Assembly: GCA_036874045.1 (NCBI GenBank)
Contig: JAZBRI010000011.1
Coordinates: forward strand, 5,580,001 to 5,644,000
From: Cymodocea nodosa
Lineage: Eukaryota > Streptophyta > Magnoliopsida > Alismatales > Cymodoceaceae
Reading direction: 5' to 3'
Length of the DNA: 64,000 bases
Under the pieces are notes generated by a model. That model saw only the letters and a program-made list of their open reading frames with translations, was not told the DNA's origin and searched no databases. Both the position numbers and the translations under genes were made by a program. Shown piece by piece: positions 21,700-33,513 of the stretch (position 1 is the first letter of the stretch; each line of letters begins with the position of its first letter).

Positions 21700-23224
21700 A
21701 TAACTCAACGTGAAGAGAAGTCGGGTTTAGATATTAAATAAATATTGAATAAAGTTTATTCAATCAAGGTACCCAAAATATTCAAGTATAACTCATTGAG
21801 TTAACTAATGTAACGAGTAAAACGCTGTCTAGAGGCAGTTTTACACGTTACCTTATCTAACATAACGTCTAGTTAGTACACTTAAATAAGTTTCAGATGC
21901 TTCCAATTGAACGTTCTGAAAACAACACACATGCTAAACTTAACATTATCTTGAGAACATTTTAAACTATTTGAACATTTTTGTCCTTTAAATCTAAAAT
22001 AGTTTGTTTGTTTCTTTTTAAAAATTATTTCATCAAGATTTTAAGAGGACATTAATTCAGATTAACCAAGATTTGTATTCTGAATGATATTAATCTGTTT
22101 TCGACATTGTGAATCCTCCCCCTACAAATATACTTCAAATATATTCAATTAAAATACAAAATATACTTGTAGTGACAATAGATGTTAAGTATAACTATAC
22201 TTTTAAATTTTCTTTTCAGAAACTTGCGTTATTCTGACATCATCAAAAATGATTTCCAGAATCAATTCTTATTGTATATGAATCAAAACACAACTTTGAA
22301 CTCAATATGATTAATTCAAGGAGAATAAAAGAAGGTATCTCAAATAAACGTTTTTAAAAATACTAATGTTGATTCAATAAATCAGTAGTCATATTGGTAG
22401 AAACTATATGTGATTCAAAGATATCTGTAATTATTGAAACAATTGTGCTTGTACTATAAACTAAAGTGCAGACCTTTTTTTGTTTTCAAAATAGTAAATA
22501 TTCATAATTTTCTTTAAAAGTTAGTTTGAAAAGCTTGAATCATACAAGAGCTTTCTAATGTACCCATGTAATGAGCTTTCAGTCAACAATCCCAGATCTG
22601 ATCAGGACCTTAGGTTGCCAGATTTAAAGAATCCTTTTTCAGGACAACAATCCTTACATACCTATCTGCTCAAGTACAAAAGGCTCGTGATCAAATCAAT
22701 CAATAAACTCTCAAAGAATTTCACTTTGTAAGAACTTTTCATTTTAAGCATAGTATATATGTATTTCATTAATAAAGAGGCAATAAAACACAAATCTCAT
22801 ACAATTTTTTACTTCTATGATTGTACTGAGAATATGAATCAGTTTCAATAAGTTTATACTTTTGATTAACAGTTTAAGATGAGTTACATATAACTTATTC
22901 TACAAGTTTAATCAAATAAGTCAAATTTTTGCATGATCATATGCATTTTCCTTGATTCAAAGAAAACATTTAATCAAAATTTCAGAATGTCAGAAGTATT
23001 TAATGTTTTTCATTTACACTTCCACTTAAAATCGTAAAAACCATTAAAATTGATAAACTACTTAAAATCAATAAGATACTACTATGATTTTACAATAAAT
23101 ACATAATATCTTAAGCAGCAGTTTAGATATTACTTTAGATATTTATGATAAGTATATAATATCTATGTGGTGAAAAACATCATCAATAGTATTTATCTTT
23201 TTTTTAATGTGGAGTTTAAGCATT
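21700..23224 (-). other. SirB-1 spacer between RNase H and ORF3
   Basis: About 1.5 kb without a long frame, yet collinear with SirB-2 (28818-29994, shortened) and SirB-3 (62495-64000). It includes an internal purine tract TGTAGGGGGAG on the minus strand at about 22109-22124. A run near 22600-22660 (GATCTGATCAGGACCTTAGG, then CTTTTTCAGGACAACAATCC) is nearly unchanged in all three copies. The tail next to ORF3 has AACTCAACG-type motifs and AACGTTA-type sequences like those in the LTR. Confidence 0.75.
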
Positions 23225-24660
23225 TTACACATCACATAGACTACAAATACCTAAATTTAATCTAATGTTGTAGAATGTATTTTCGTCTAAAGGTTTTGTA
23301 AATATATTAGCTAATTGATTTTTACTAGACATAAATTCTAATTTAATTTTTCCTTCAATTACGTTATCTCTTAGAAAATGATGTCTAACCTCTATATGCT
23401 TTGCTCTAGAATGTAATACAGGATTTTTGGAAAGATTTATTGTAGAACTACTGTCACAATAAATCTCAGTTGTATCATAAGATAATCCAAAATCTTCTAA
23501 AGTTTGCCTTATCCATAGAATCTGAGTGCAGCATAGTGCATCAGCAATATATTCAACTTCTGTAGTAGAAAGTGCTACACAGTTTTGCTTTTTACTAAAC
23601 CATGACACCAAATTATTTCCCAATAATTGACATGTGCCACTGGTACTCTTTCTATCAGATTTAGATCCTGCATAATCAACATCAGTATATCCTATAAGAT
23701 CTATTGAACTATCCTTAGAATAATACAATCCAAAATTTTTAGTTCCTTGTATATATCTAAATATTCTTTTAACTGCAATTAAGTGTGATTCTTTAGTATT
23801 AGATTGAAATCTAACACAAACACACATAGCAAACATAATATCAGGTCTACTAGCAGTCAAATAAAGTAAAGAATCAATCATACTTCTGTATTTTCTTTGA
23901 TCTATGGATTTTCCTATGTCATCAATATATCTAACTTTAAAGAAGTACACATAGGAGTTCCTCGAATCCTTGTATCATTAAAATTAAATTTCTTAAGCAT
24001 TTCATCTACATATTTTTCCTAATTTAAAAATATACCTTTATCCATTTGCTTAATTTGAAGTCCTAGAAAATATGAAAGTTTTCCTATCATACTCATTTCA
24101 AATTGATTAGTCATCTCTTCAGAGAATATTTTTATCAACTTATCAGAGGTTGCTCCAAAGATTATATTATCCACGTATATTTGAACAACAATCTGATCTT
24201 TACCATCTCTCTTAATAAATAGAGTATGATCCACTTTTCCCATGATATAGCCTTTTTCTATTAAAAAAGTAGACAATCTTTCATACCATGATCTAGGTGC
24301 TTGCTTCAAACCATATAAGGCTTTCTTCAATTTATACACAAAGTTAGGATTTTTAATATCTTCAAATCCAGGTGGTTGTTTTACATAGACTTCTTCATTA
24401 ATTAAACCATTTAGAAATGCACTCTTTACATCCATTTGAAATAAGTTAAAATCCATATAACAAGCATAGGCCAATAATATTCTAATACTTTCTAACCTAG
24501 CCACAAGAGAAAATGTTTCATCATAATCTAATTCTTCTTCTTGTGTATACCTTCGTGCAACTAATCTGGCTTTATTCCTTATAACTTGACCAGTTTCGTT
24601 AGTTTTGTTTCTAAAGATCCACTTTGTACCTATTATGGATTGATTTTTTGGTAGAGAGAC
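23225..24660 (-). pseudogene. SirB-1 reverse transcriptase and RNase H
   Basis: On the minus strand the frame runs from IIGTKWIF-like RT start to the TAA at 23225-23227. RT shows FQMDVKSAFLNG, KALYGLKQAPRSWYERL and FFLGLQ-type motifs. The catalytic box reads YVDNIIFGAT: the second Asp is Asn, which should abolish polymerase activity. RNase H has DRKSTSGTCQLLGNNLVSWF, STTEVEYIADALCCTQILW, CDSSSTINLSKN and RAKHIEVRHHFLRD. A frameshift near 23950-24018 splits the two parts, and VAQGY has become VARRY. Sister domains are in SirB-2 and SirB-3. Confidence 0.92.
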
Positions 24661-25162
24661 TAATTCTCATACATCATTTTTGATGAATTGATTTAGTTCT
24701 TCTTGCATTGCCACTATCCAATTTTCATCAGATAATGCTTCTTGTATATTCCTTGGTTTCACCATAGAAACAAACATACACATACTATTTAAATTTACTG
24801 AAGCTCTAGTTTTAACTCCCTCATTAATATTACCAATGACTTGAGTAATAGGATGTGATGAAGAATAATGCCAATTTCTCTGATTTTCCTCAATATTCTC
24901 ATCAACATCTGAAGGTATATCACATTCATCATTAGTTTGAACATTTAAGTTCATATATTTTATTTTCTCAGATAAATCATCAATCTCTCTGTTGATCTCT
25001 AACTCTTTTGGAAGATTGATCAAATCACCATTATCAGCTCTAGATTGAGATTCTCTAAAAGAATTTTCATTGAAGCTTACATGGAGGGTTTCTTCAATAG
25101 TCCTAGAAGTCTTATTATATACTCTATAGGCTTTACTTCTAGTAGAGTAACCTACAAAAATT
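24661..25162 (-). pseudogene. SirB-1 integrase C-terminus and linker to RT
   Basis: This reads IFVGYSTRSKAYRVYNKTSR, the integrase end, followed by an acidic linker and the Sirevirus hallmark THPITQVIGNINEGVKTR-like stretch and MQEELNQF. TGG has become TGA just before ELVS. The integrase core is absent because SirB-2 inserted here (target duplication AAATT, 25158-25162). Confidence 0.88.
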
Positions 25163-26745
25163 TGTAGGATCGTATGGCTACACAAGAGGGGGGTGAATTG
25201 TGTATTTTTAATATTTTCTAAAATATAATTGAAACTTTAAAACTCAAAAACAAGTCAAGACAGTGTTTTCATAAAATCATTTTTATTCAAGGTTTCAATT
25301 ACAATATATAATTCAATTCTCCTCAGAAATTGTAGATGCAATTATATTTCGATACCATGTATCATCTAAACAATTTCATAACTACAAACAGAGAAAACTA
25401 ATTTGCGGAATTTAAAACATTTCTCCCTATTTGAGATCTTTCTTCTTCTTCTTTCTTCTTCTTTAGCAATTCTTCAGTGACGAATATCTTGTCTTTCTCT
25501 GCTTCACGAAATTTGCTTCCTTTTGATACTTCAACTCTTCAATGACATAAATCTGACATTTTCTGCTTCACTGAATTTTCTTCCACTTGAGAGATTTTCC
25601 TCGAGAAGGTGTTTTTGATCCCTGAAAAAGATTTTTCTTTTGGTGTGCAGGGATGGTTTGATCATTGAAAAGATTTTTCTTTTTGTGTGCAAGGATGGTT
25701 TGATCAACGAGAATTCTATGCCTTTTATAATGTATCTTCATATCATGTATATCCTCCACGTTTAATCACTACCAGTTTTCCACTTCTCCACGTCTTTTCT
25801 TTTTCCCTCATCGAAACACACATGTTCCAACCCACGTTTATATTTCGAATTTCCTTTAATCATCAGTCTTGGATCTTTGAAAAATTTCCTGCAAAATAAA
25901 CTTTCTCGTCCAAAAGATTTTCATCAGTGTAATAAGAAGTCGTTACTTTAATGTTAATTAAACGAGTAACACAAGTATATATATATAACGTAACGTTTCT
26001 AACTTAACGAGTTCACCATGTGCCATTTCACGTGATAAGTACTGTAGCTAACTCAACGAACTAAGTCTATGGTGTTATGCTATCTCAACGAACCATCTCC
26101 GTTGTGTTATGATAACTCAACGAACTAGTAATAAACAAATGTTTTTATAATAAGAATTTTACCACATGCAAAAATAACAACTTAAGTTTATAACACTAAC
26201 CTAACGCATTGCCTTAGTGTTCAATATAGCAACTCAACGTGTTTAGTTATGTTAACTTAACGAGTTAAACATGTGCACCTCACGTGATACAATACAACAT
26301 TCGTAACTTATAATTTCACCATGTGTATAACACTAACTTAATGAGTTCGTCTCTTATTTTACTCACTAACTTAACGAGTTATCACGTGACCTATTTTAAC
26401 CTTTAAGCCTCTAACTTAACGAGTTCTCATGTGACCTCTATACAAACAAAACTCTAACTTAACGAGTTGTCTAAATGTGCACTATTCATGATATAGAAGA
26501 TATAACTTTAAAACATATCATGCTTTTCAATAAAACCACACGTTAACTTAACGTTTAGCTAAATGAGAAATTAATGCAACGAAACGACTAGTTATTAACT
26601 TCAGATCCAATATAGACAAGTATTTATATCAGTAAGCTTTTTCTGTATTAATTAATGATTTTAATTTCTTTACACAAGCGATAGTAATTGAGCAAATATG
26701 ATTATTTTCATTCAGCACACATCATCAAAACAAAAATACTCAACA
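25163..26745 (-). repeat. SirB-2 3' LTR
   Basis: This LTR of 1583 bp reads on the minus strand TGTTGAG to CGATCCTACA. The TATA run is near 25975-25987. It lacks the roughly 200-bp TTCGGATAGTTA block and one copy of the CACTGAATTTTCTTCCACTT unit found in the SirB-1 LTR. Its U3 has G-boxes and AACTCGTTAAGTTA motifs at 26000-26470. Confidence 0.92.
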
Positions 26746-27240
26746 ATCTCCCCCTTTTTGATGATGACAAAACCATATTAAATGAATTATGAAATATGTA
26801 TAACTCAACAAAGCACCTTCGTTGGGTTAACTTTTAATTCAATAAACTTGTTTGTTGACTTAAGTTCACTTAAGCTTATTTCTATTGTTTGTGTAAATTT
26901 TACCTCTCAGAACTAAAACTCTCAGATGTCAATAATTATATAAGTATCAGTTTTCTAATTATCATCTATCAGATTACATTAACCATTCAATAGCATCTCC
27001 TTTTATAATATATATATGTAATTAAGATCATAATCATCTTTTTATAATATTTCTCCCCCTTTTTGTCATTAATGAAAAAGATAATTACAAAGAATATATA
27101 TACATATATAAGAGAATTACAACAACAATTTCTTTAAACAAGAATAATAATTGAACACATTTACAGAAAAATGTATTGTTCAATGAATCAAACAAGTAAT
27201 ACAAACATTACATTTTGTATTCAGAAACAAACAAAAATAG
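26746..27240 (-). other. SirB-2 3' untranslated region
   Basis: The polypurine tract adjoins the LTR at 26746-26758, with a second tract near 27055. Otherwise AT-rich and non-coding, collinear with 18853-19336. Confidence 0.85.
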
Positions 27241-28817
27241 TTATTGACCCCTCCTAAGTATATCACTTATAGCATTACATATTTTATCTCCTAGATGCCT
27301 AATATCATTTCTGATGTCGTTAAGCACCGCATCTAAGTTAGGAGGTAGCTGGGTTTGCTGTTCTGCTTGGACTGAATAACTTTGTTGTTGTTGTTGTATA
27401 TGGTTTGTATCAAGTTGTTGTTGTTGTTGTCGTTGAGGTTTATGCATGGCCTATAATTTTTGCAAATCTTTGACACTAAATGCTCTCATGCCTTTAGTTT
27501 TAGAAGGCCAGTTAGATAAAGTCAATTGGCTTGCAAGGATTCTACATACAACATCACCATAAAATAACTTTGAACTCATATGCTGTAGTTGAGACATAAA
27601 TACATCAAACCAATTTATTTGAATTCTATTCAGCAGGCCATAAATTTCATATAAACAGCTTCTGTTGACTTCCAAATTATGTCCAACTCTCTGAAATAAA
27701 TTTGCATGCAATATATTTGCAATAAACCTTGCCTCTGCATTCAGAATATACATCTGGAATTTTTGATAAAGACTAAATGTTCCATTCCAGTTGTCTTATC
27801 ATGTCAAATCTGTTGGTAACAACAACACCTTCATTCTTTAATCCTAAAACTTCAAAAATTAACTCAGGAGACAATATAAACTACTGTTCATTTATTAGAG
27901 TTTTCAGAAAATTTCCATTCTTGACCAGATTGCTATAAAAAGCTGCAATAAGCTTTGTGTATTGCTTCCATTTTGTTCCTACTAGCAAGAATTTAATGAG
28001 GCCTTGAAACTCAAATAGATCTCTTATGTCCATCAAATTTCTGAACTTTATTGGACGAGCATGCAGAATCTGACATGTAATCAGATTATTGTATTTCTGC
28101 AATGCTTCTTCAGATCTAAAAAAAATTGCATTACCTTGAATTTGTAATATTGTACACAAAGAAGGTGATACCTAAAGCCGTGATTCAGAGTTTAATTCAA
28201 CTTCAGGAACCTCCTCTTCAAAATGAATGTCATGTTGTTCCTTTTCCAAAATATTATCTTGAAGCTGCTCATGTAAGCTTGATTCTTCAGCTTCAGCAGT
28301 GTTAGGAACATTGTCAATATTCTCAACATTCATCTTTTTAGTCTCTATAGAATGTTCACAGTTCAATTTTTCCACAAATTCTACAGCCGATGTATCTATC
28401 TGTAATTGTTGATTTTGTTCAATAGATAATTCCATTGATTCATGCTGTGAATTCTCAGACTCTACTTCTATAGATTCCGTAGAAGGCTGGTTAACTTTTA
28501 GCTCTTCTAGAGTTTTAACATTTTCAAAATCTGCTACTCTAGACAATTCAGCCTGTGAACTAGTTAATGCTTCAACATTGTCAGTTATATCTGCAATAAC
28601 TTGTTCAATGTCAAGTGCTTGATGCTCTGATTTGTCAATATCTGCATCATCAGGACTTGTACTAATAGAAAAACTTGAGCTCATATTTGACTTGTATTAT
28701 TCTCAAGCTTTCTAGCAAGGGAAAATAAAGTCTCATTATCTTCATCAGTTTCAGTGTGCTCAGAACTGATGAGTTTATCAGATGCATAATAAGGTACAAT
28801 GTCTAGACATACATTGT
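27241..28817 (-). pseudogene. SirB-2 ORF3, N-terminus deleted
   Basis: This is the same protein as the SirB-1 ORF3. The C-terminal part is better kept here: polyglutamine (27381-27436), then DAVLNDIRNDIRHLGDKI and ILRRGQ at the end. The middle has an acidic Ser/Glu-rich frame open over 170 codons (28172-28684) and EALQKYNNLITCQIL. At about 28817 the frame passes abruptly into spacer sequence, so roughly 1.08 kb (SirB-1 20940-22020 equivalent), including the start and possible promoter, is lost. Frameshifts lie at about 27450, 27755-27880 and 28160. Confidence 0.75.
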
Positions 28818-29994
28818 ACTTCTTTTTAAAATAGTTCATCAAGATTTTAAGAGGACATTAATTCAGATTAACTAAGATTTGTATTCTAAATTATATTAAT
28901 CTATTTTTGACATTGTTAATGCTCCCCCTACAAATATACTTTAAATATATTCAATCAACATACAAAATATACTTGTAGTGACAATAGATGTTAAGTATAA
29001 CTATACTTTCAAATTTTCTTTTCATAGACTTCCGTTATCCTGACATCATCAAAAATGATTTCCAGAATCAATTCCTATTGTATATGAATCAAAACACAAC
29101 TTTGAACTCAATGTGATTAATTCAAGGAGAATAAAAGAATGTATTTCAAATGAACGTTTTCAAAAGTACTAATGTTGATTCAATAAATGAGTAGTCATAT
29201 TGGTAGAAACTATATGCGATTCAAAGATATCTGTAATTAATGAAACAACTTTTCTTTTCAAAACAGTAAATATTGATAATTTTCTTTCAAAGTTAGTTTG
29301 GAAAGCTTAAATCATACAAGAGCTTTCTAATGTACCCATGTAATGAGCTTTCAGTCAACAATCCTAGATCTGATCAGGACCTTAGGTTGCCAGATTTAAA
29401 GAATCCTTTTTCAAGACAACAATCCTTACATACCTATCTGCTCAAGTACAAAAGGCTCGTGATCAAACTAATCAATAAACTCTCAAAGATTTTCACTTTG
29501 TAAGCACTTTTCATTTTAAGCACAGTGTATATGTATTCCATTAATATAGATGCAATTAAAACACAAATCTCATACAATTTTTACTTCTATGATTGTACTG
29601 AGAATATGAATCAGTTTCAATAAGCTTATACTTTTGATTAACAGTTTAAGATGAGTGACATATAACTTATTCTACAAGTTTAATCAATTAAGTCAAATTT
29701 ATGCATGATCATATGCATTTTCCTTGATTCAAAGAAAACATTTAATCAAAATTTCAGAATGTTAGAAGTATTTAATGTTTTTCATTTACATTTCCACTTA
29801 AAATCATAAAAACTATTAAAATTGATAAACTACTTAAAATCAATAAGATACTACTATGATTTTACAATAAATACATAGTATCTTAAGTAGCAGTTTAGAT
29901 ATTACTTTAGATATTTATAATAAGTATATAATATCTATGAGGTGAACAACATCATCAATAATATTTATCTTTTTTTATGTGGAGTTTAAGCATT
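28818..29994 (-). other. SirB-2 spacer between RNase H and ORF3
   Basis: Non-coding, collinear with SirB-1 22020-23224 and with SirB-3. The internal purine tract TTTGTAGGGGGAGC (minus strand) is at about 28921-28936. No gene seen. Confidence 0.75.
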
Positions 29995-30808
29995 TTACAC
30001 ATCACATAGCCTACAAATACCTAAATTTAATCTAATGTTGTAGAATGTATTTTCATCTAGAGGTTTTGTAAATATATCAGCTAATTGATTTTTACTAGAC
30101 ACAAATTCTAATTTAATTTTTCCTTTAATTACGTTATCTCTTAGAAAATTATGTCTAACCACTATATGCTTTGCTCTTGAATGTAATACAGGATTTTTGG
30201 AAAGATTTATTGCAGAACTACTATCACAATAAATCTCAGTTGTATGATAAGATAATCCAAAATCTTCTAAAGTTTGCCTTATCCACAGAATCTGAGTGCA
30301 ACACAGTGCAGCAGTAACATATTCAGCTTCTGTAGTAGAAAGTGCTACACAGTTTTGCTTTTTACTAAACTATGACACCAAATTATTTCCCAATAATTGA
30401 CATGTGCCACTGGTACTATTTCTATCAGATTTAGATCCTGCGTAATTAGCATTAGTATATCCTATAAGATCTATTGAACTATCCTTAGAATAATACAGTC
30501 CGAAATTTTTAATTCCTTGTATATATCTAAATATTCTTTTAACTACTATTAAGTGTGATTCATTAGGATTAGATTGAAATCTAGTACAAACACACACAAC
30601 AAACATAATATCAGGTATACTAGCAGTCAAATAAAGTAAAGAACCAATCATACTTCTGTATTTTCTTTGATCTATAGATTTTCCTATGTCATCAATATCT
30701 AACTTTAAAGTAGTACTCATAGGAGTTCCTCGAATCTTTGTATTATTAAAATTAAATTTCTTAAGCATTTCATCTGCATATTTTTCTTGATTTAAAAATA
30801 TACCTTTA
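29995..30808 (-). pseudogene. SirB-2 RNase H and 3' part of RT
   Basis: This begins (minus strand) at DKGIFLNQEKY, the RT C-terminal part, and keeps GSLLYLTAS, the RNase H motif DRNSTSGTCQLLGNNLVS, STTEAEYVTAALCC-like and CDSSSAINLSKN motifs, ending at the TAA at 29995-29997. A stop replaces Trp after LVS (about 30370). Upstream it is fused in frame to protease. The RT active site is deleted. Confidence 0.9.
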
Positions 30809-31050
30809 TCTTTTATGACACTCAGCAAATTAAATCCTAGGTTTTCTACATGTAGTACATTCGAAATAACACAAGTAGGAGTTATTTGAACATTGCCCAT
30901 ACCTATGATTTTATCTTTGCTTTTGTTTCCAAATGTTACACTTCCTTTCATGGTATTTGTAAAATTTTGTAATAGACTTTTTTGTCTGGTCATGTGACTT
31001 GATGCTCCACTATCCAAGATCCATTTTGATGTTGTTTCCTCTTGCAACAC
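30809..31050 (-). pseudogene. SirB-2 protease, fused in frame to RT C-terminus
   Basis: Aspartic protease with an intact active-site stretch WILDSGASSHMT near the start and FGNKSKDKIIGMGNVQI, then NVLHVENLGFNLLSVIK. Directly after LLSVIK the frame continues with DKGIFLNQEKY of RT, so integrase and the first RT half are missing without a frameshift. The frame is open over 226 codons (30370-31050). Confidence 0.88.
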
Positions 31051-32383
31051 AAATTAAGAAAAACTTTTTCTTGGTACCCAATGTTGTTGAGGACCAAGTT
31101 CATTAAACGCATATTTCTTCTGTTTGTTTAAAAATAGTTTAACATTATCATTTATATTCTTATTAGTTGTAAGTACTATTGATTTATCATTAGCTTCATA
31201 CTCACATATAGCATTATTGCTTTTACAATCATTCTTTTTGTTTTCAGATGTAGTATAATCAAGACCAAACAAATTTTTATCAGATGTTAATTTATTTTGG
31301 TCATGCTTATACATTTCAGTAAGTTTATACCAAGATTTTGTACTTGTATTAACATTTTCCGTACATAATAAAACTTTTTTTTGCACAAGAATTTTTAGTA
31401 TTATCACATGCAGAATGAGTAATTGGTCTAATACCAGTGTATTGAATTACATGCTCAGGTTACTGAATTTTCAGTTTACTACAATTGTCTGAAATTTTAG
31501 AAACATTAGAAACTGAATTTCCAAAACAAGAAACAAGATTTTTAGAAACATTTATAGTCATGTTAGAAGTATAATTTGACAAATCACATTGATTTATATT
31601 ATTACTACATGATTCATCCATTGAAGTACCTACTTCTACATATTTATTACCTTGTTTCATAAAAAAAGGAATTTTAGTCTTAGATTTACTTGAACTGCAA
31701 CTAATAAATCCTTTATTGGCTTGAGATTCAGGATATTCAAGATAATCAAATCCTAAGCCAAATTTATAAGACACCGTAGGGGTACTAGTTAGTTTGTCTA
31801 ACTTAGTTTGACTTAAATTCCATTTCTCAATGGTAGAATTTAAATCTTGCTCTGTCAGTTTTAATTTATCTATCTCTAATTCAAGTTCATTTACATTGTT
31901 TCTCAACATTTCATTTTCAGATTCTATCTTTAATTTTTCAACATTTATATTCTGTATTTGTTCATGCAAGATACATTCATTAAATCTAAATTTTTTCAAA
32001 TCTCTAGCATGATTTTCATTATCACATTTAAACTTTTCTAAAGTAGTAGACAGGAAACAATTTTCTTCTTCCATAATGGATGAAGATTTTCTAATATTCT
32101 TATTTTCCAGTTTGCATACTTTAAGTTTTTGTAATAATGCATGATAAGCACATAATAATTCATCAAAGTTGAAATCTGAATGACTTTCAAGATAAGATAT
32201 TACCTCAGACTCATTAGCCATGAAGCACACATGAGCAACGTCTTCTAACTCTTGTTCTCCTTCTGAATGTGAAGATTTTGATGCTGATTCCTCAGATTCA
32301 GACTCTTCAAACGTGTCATCCCAAGTGACCTTCAAAGCCTTTTTCTTGTAAAACTTTTTCTGAGTTTTTTGAACTGTCTTCTT
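31051..32383 (-). pseudogene. SirB-2 post-Gag extension with coiled coil
   Basis: Between the Gag zinc knuckle and protease lies about 440 codons of sequence. It starts with KVTWDD and a Glu/Ser-rich acidic part, then MANESEV, then a long Leu/Glu/Lys/Asn-rich region with heptad-like spacing (31830-32150), a GLGFDYLEYP motif, and a Lys/Asn-rich tail ending near GPQQHWVPRKSFS. Two long open stretches (31054-31407 and 31460-32335) are separated by one or two breaks. This corresponds to the Sirevirus coiled-coil Gag extension, which is missing in SirB-3. Confidence 0.8.
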
Positions 32384-33313
32384 CTAATTTGTCCTACTTT
32401 GCTTTTCATTTTTCCTCATAGGACAATCTAGAGAAAGATGTCGAGGTTTCTTACAGTTGTAACATATATACTTTTTGAATGAAGAATTCTTGTCATTCAG
32501 TGATTTTGACGTTGAGAGTTTATCATTTTTGTTCCTTTGCTGTTTCCTAGCTTTCCATGCTTTCTTGAATTTCCTAGTTAGCAAAATCAAATCCTCGTCA
32601 GAATCAGTAGATATATCAGAATCTGAATTAATTTCGAAGGCTATTTCTTTCTTCATTTTTAGTTTGTTGTGACTTAGTGATTCATTTAATTGAACTTCAT
32701 AAGCTGTTAAATTTCCTATAAGTTCATTCATAGTATAAACATTTAAATCTCGCGATTCCTCAATTGATGTTACTTTCTGAGACCATTTGGAACTTAGGGA
32801 TCTGAGAATTTTCCTCCCCAAATCCTTCTGTTCAAAATTCTTTCCTAAACATTTTAAAGAGTTTATGATATCAAGAAATCTAGAAAACATCTCAGAAATA
32901 TTTTCGTCTTCATGCATCTTAAAGAGTTCATACTTATGAATCAACATATTTATTTTTGTCTCTTTAACTTGAGAAGTACCTTCATGTGAAACTTCTAATG
33001 CATGCCACACCTCATAAGCAGATTTATATGCCGACACTTTACTCAACTGTTCATAACTCAATGCACAAAATAAAATATTTAAGCCCTTAGCATTCAGAGT
33101 TTCATTTTCTTTTTCAGTAATTGTCCAAGTATTATAAGGAGTAGTTAACGGAGTATATGGTTTAGAAATCATGAACCACAACTTATGATCTATACTTTGA
33201 AGAAAAATAGTCATCCTATATTTCCAATATTCAAAATGTATTCCATCAAATAAAGGAGGACAATTAAGATTTTGGCCTTCATATAAAGAAAAATTACCAT
33301 TTCCAATAGCCAT
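32384..33313 (-). CDS. SirB-2 Gag, essentially intact
   Basis: An open frame of 309 codons from ATG, starting about 200 bp after the LTR edge. The N-terminus is FSLYEGQNLNCPPLFDG and FEYWKYRMTIFLQS. The capsid-like middle has CALSYEQLSKVSAYKSAYEV, SHEGTSQVKETKINML, HKYELFKMHE and GRKILRSLSSKW. An acidic stretch and DEDLILLTRKFKKAW precede a zinc knuckle CYNCKKPRHLSLDC in which the usual Gly is Arg. It stops after RTN at 32384. This is the only uninterrupted Gag in the window and could in principle serve other copies in trans. No evidence of expression can be read from sequence. Confidence 0.9.
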   Translation of the reverse strand: MAIGNGNFSLYEGQNLNCPPLFDGIHFEYWKYRMTIFLQSIDHKLWFMISKPYTPLTTPYNTWTITEKENETLNAKGLNILFCALSYEQLSKVSAYKSAYEVWHALEVSHEGTSQVKETKINMLIHKYELFKMHEDENISEMFSRFLDIINSLKCLGKNFEQKDLGRKILRSLSSKWSQKVTSIEESRDLNVYTMNELIGNLTAYEVQLNESLSHNKLKMKKEIAFEINSDSDISTDSDEDLILLTRKFKKAWKARKQQRNKNDKLSTSKSLNDKNSSFKKYICYNCKKPRHLSLDCPMRKNEKQSRTN

Positions 33314-33498
33314 CTTACCTTAGATTTTTCAACCTATTTGATTTTAAATAGTCTAAAAGCTTTAAAACAACTTGAGCCTTAAATCAAGAAAGTTAAACGT
33401 ATGCTCAGATATTAATTTATGTTTAAAAACAAGGAAGGTAGAATAAGCAATGATATTAAATAAGTTGGTATAGATTTTATATCAAAGATTATTAACAA

Positions 33499-33510
33499 AG
33501 CTCTAATACC
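33499..33510 (-). other. SirB-2 primer binding site
   Basis: On the minus strand TGGTATTAGAGC lies three bases from the LTR edge at 33514. It is the initiator tRNA-Met site TGGTATCAGAGC with one C-to-T change. Confidence 0.9.
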
Positions 33511-33513
33511 ACT

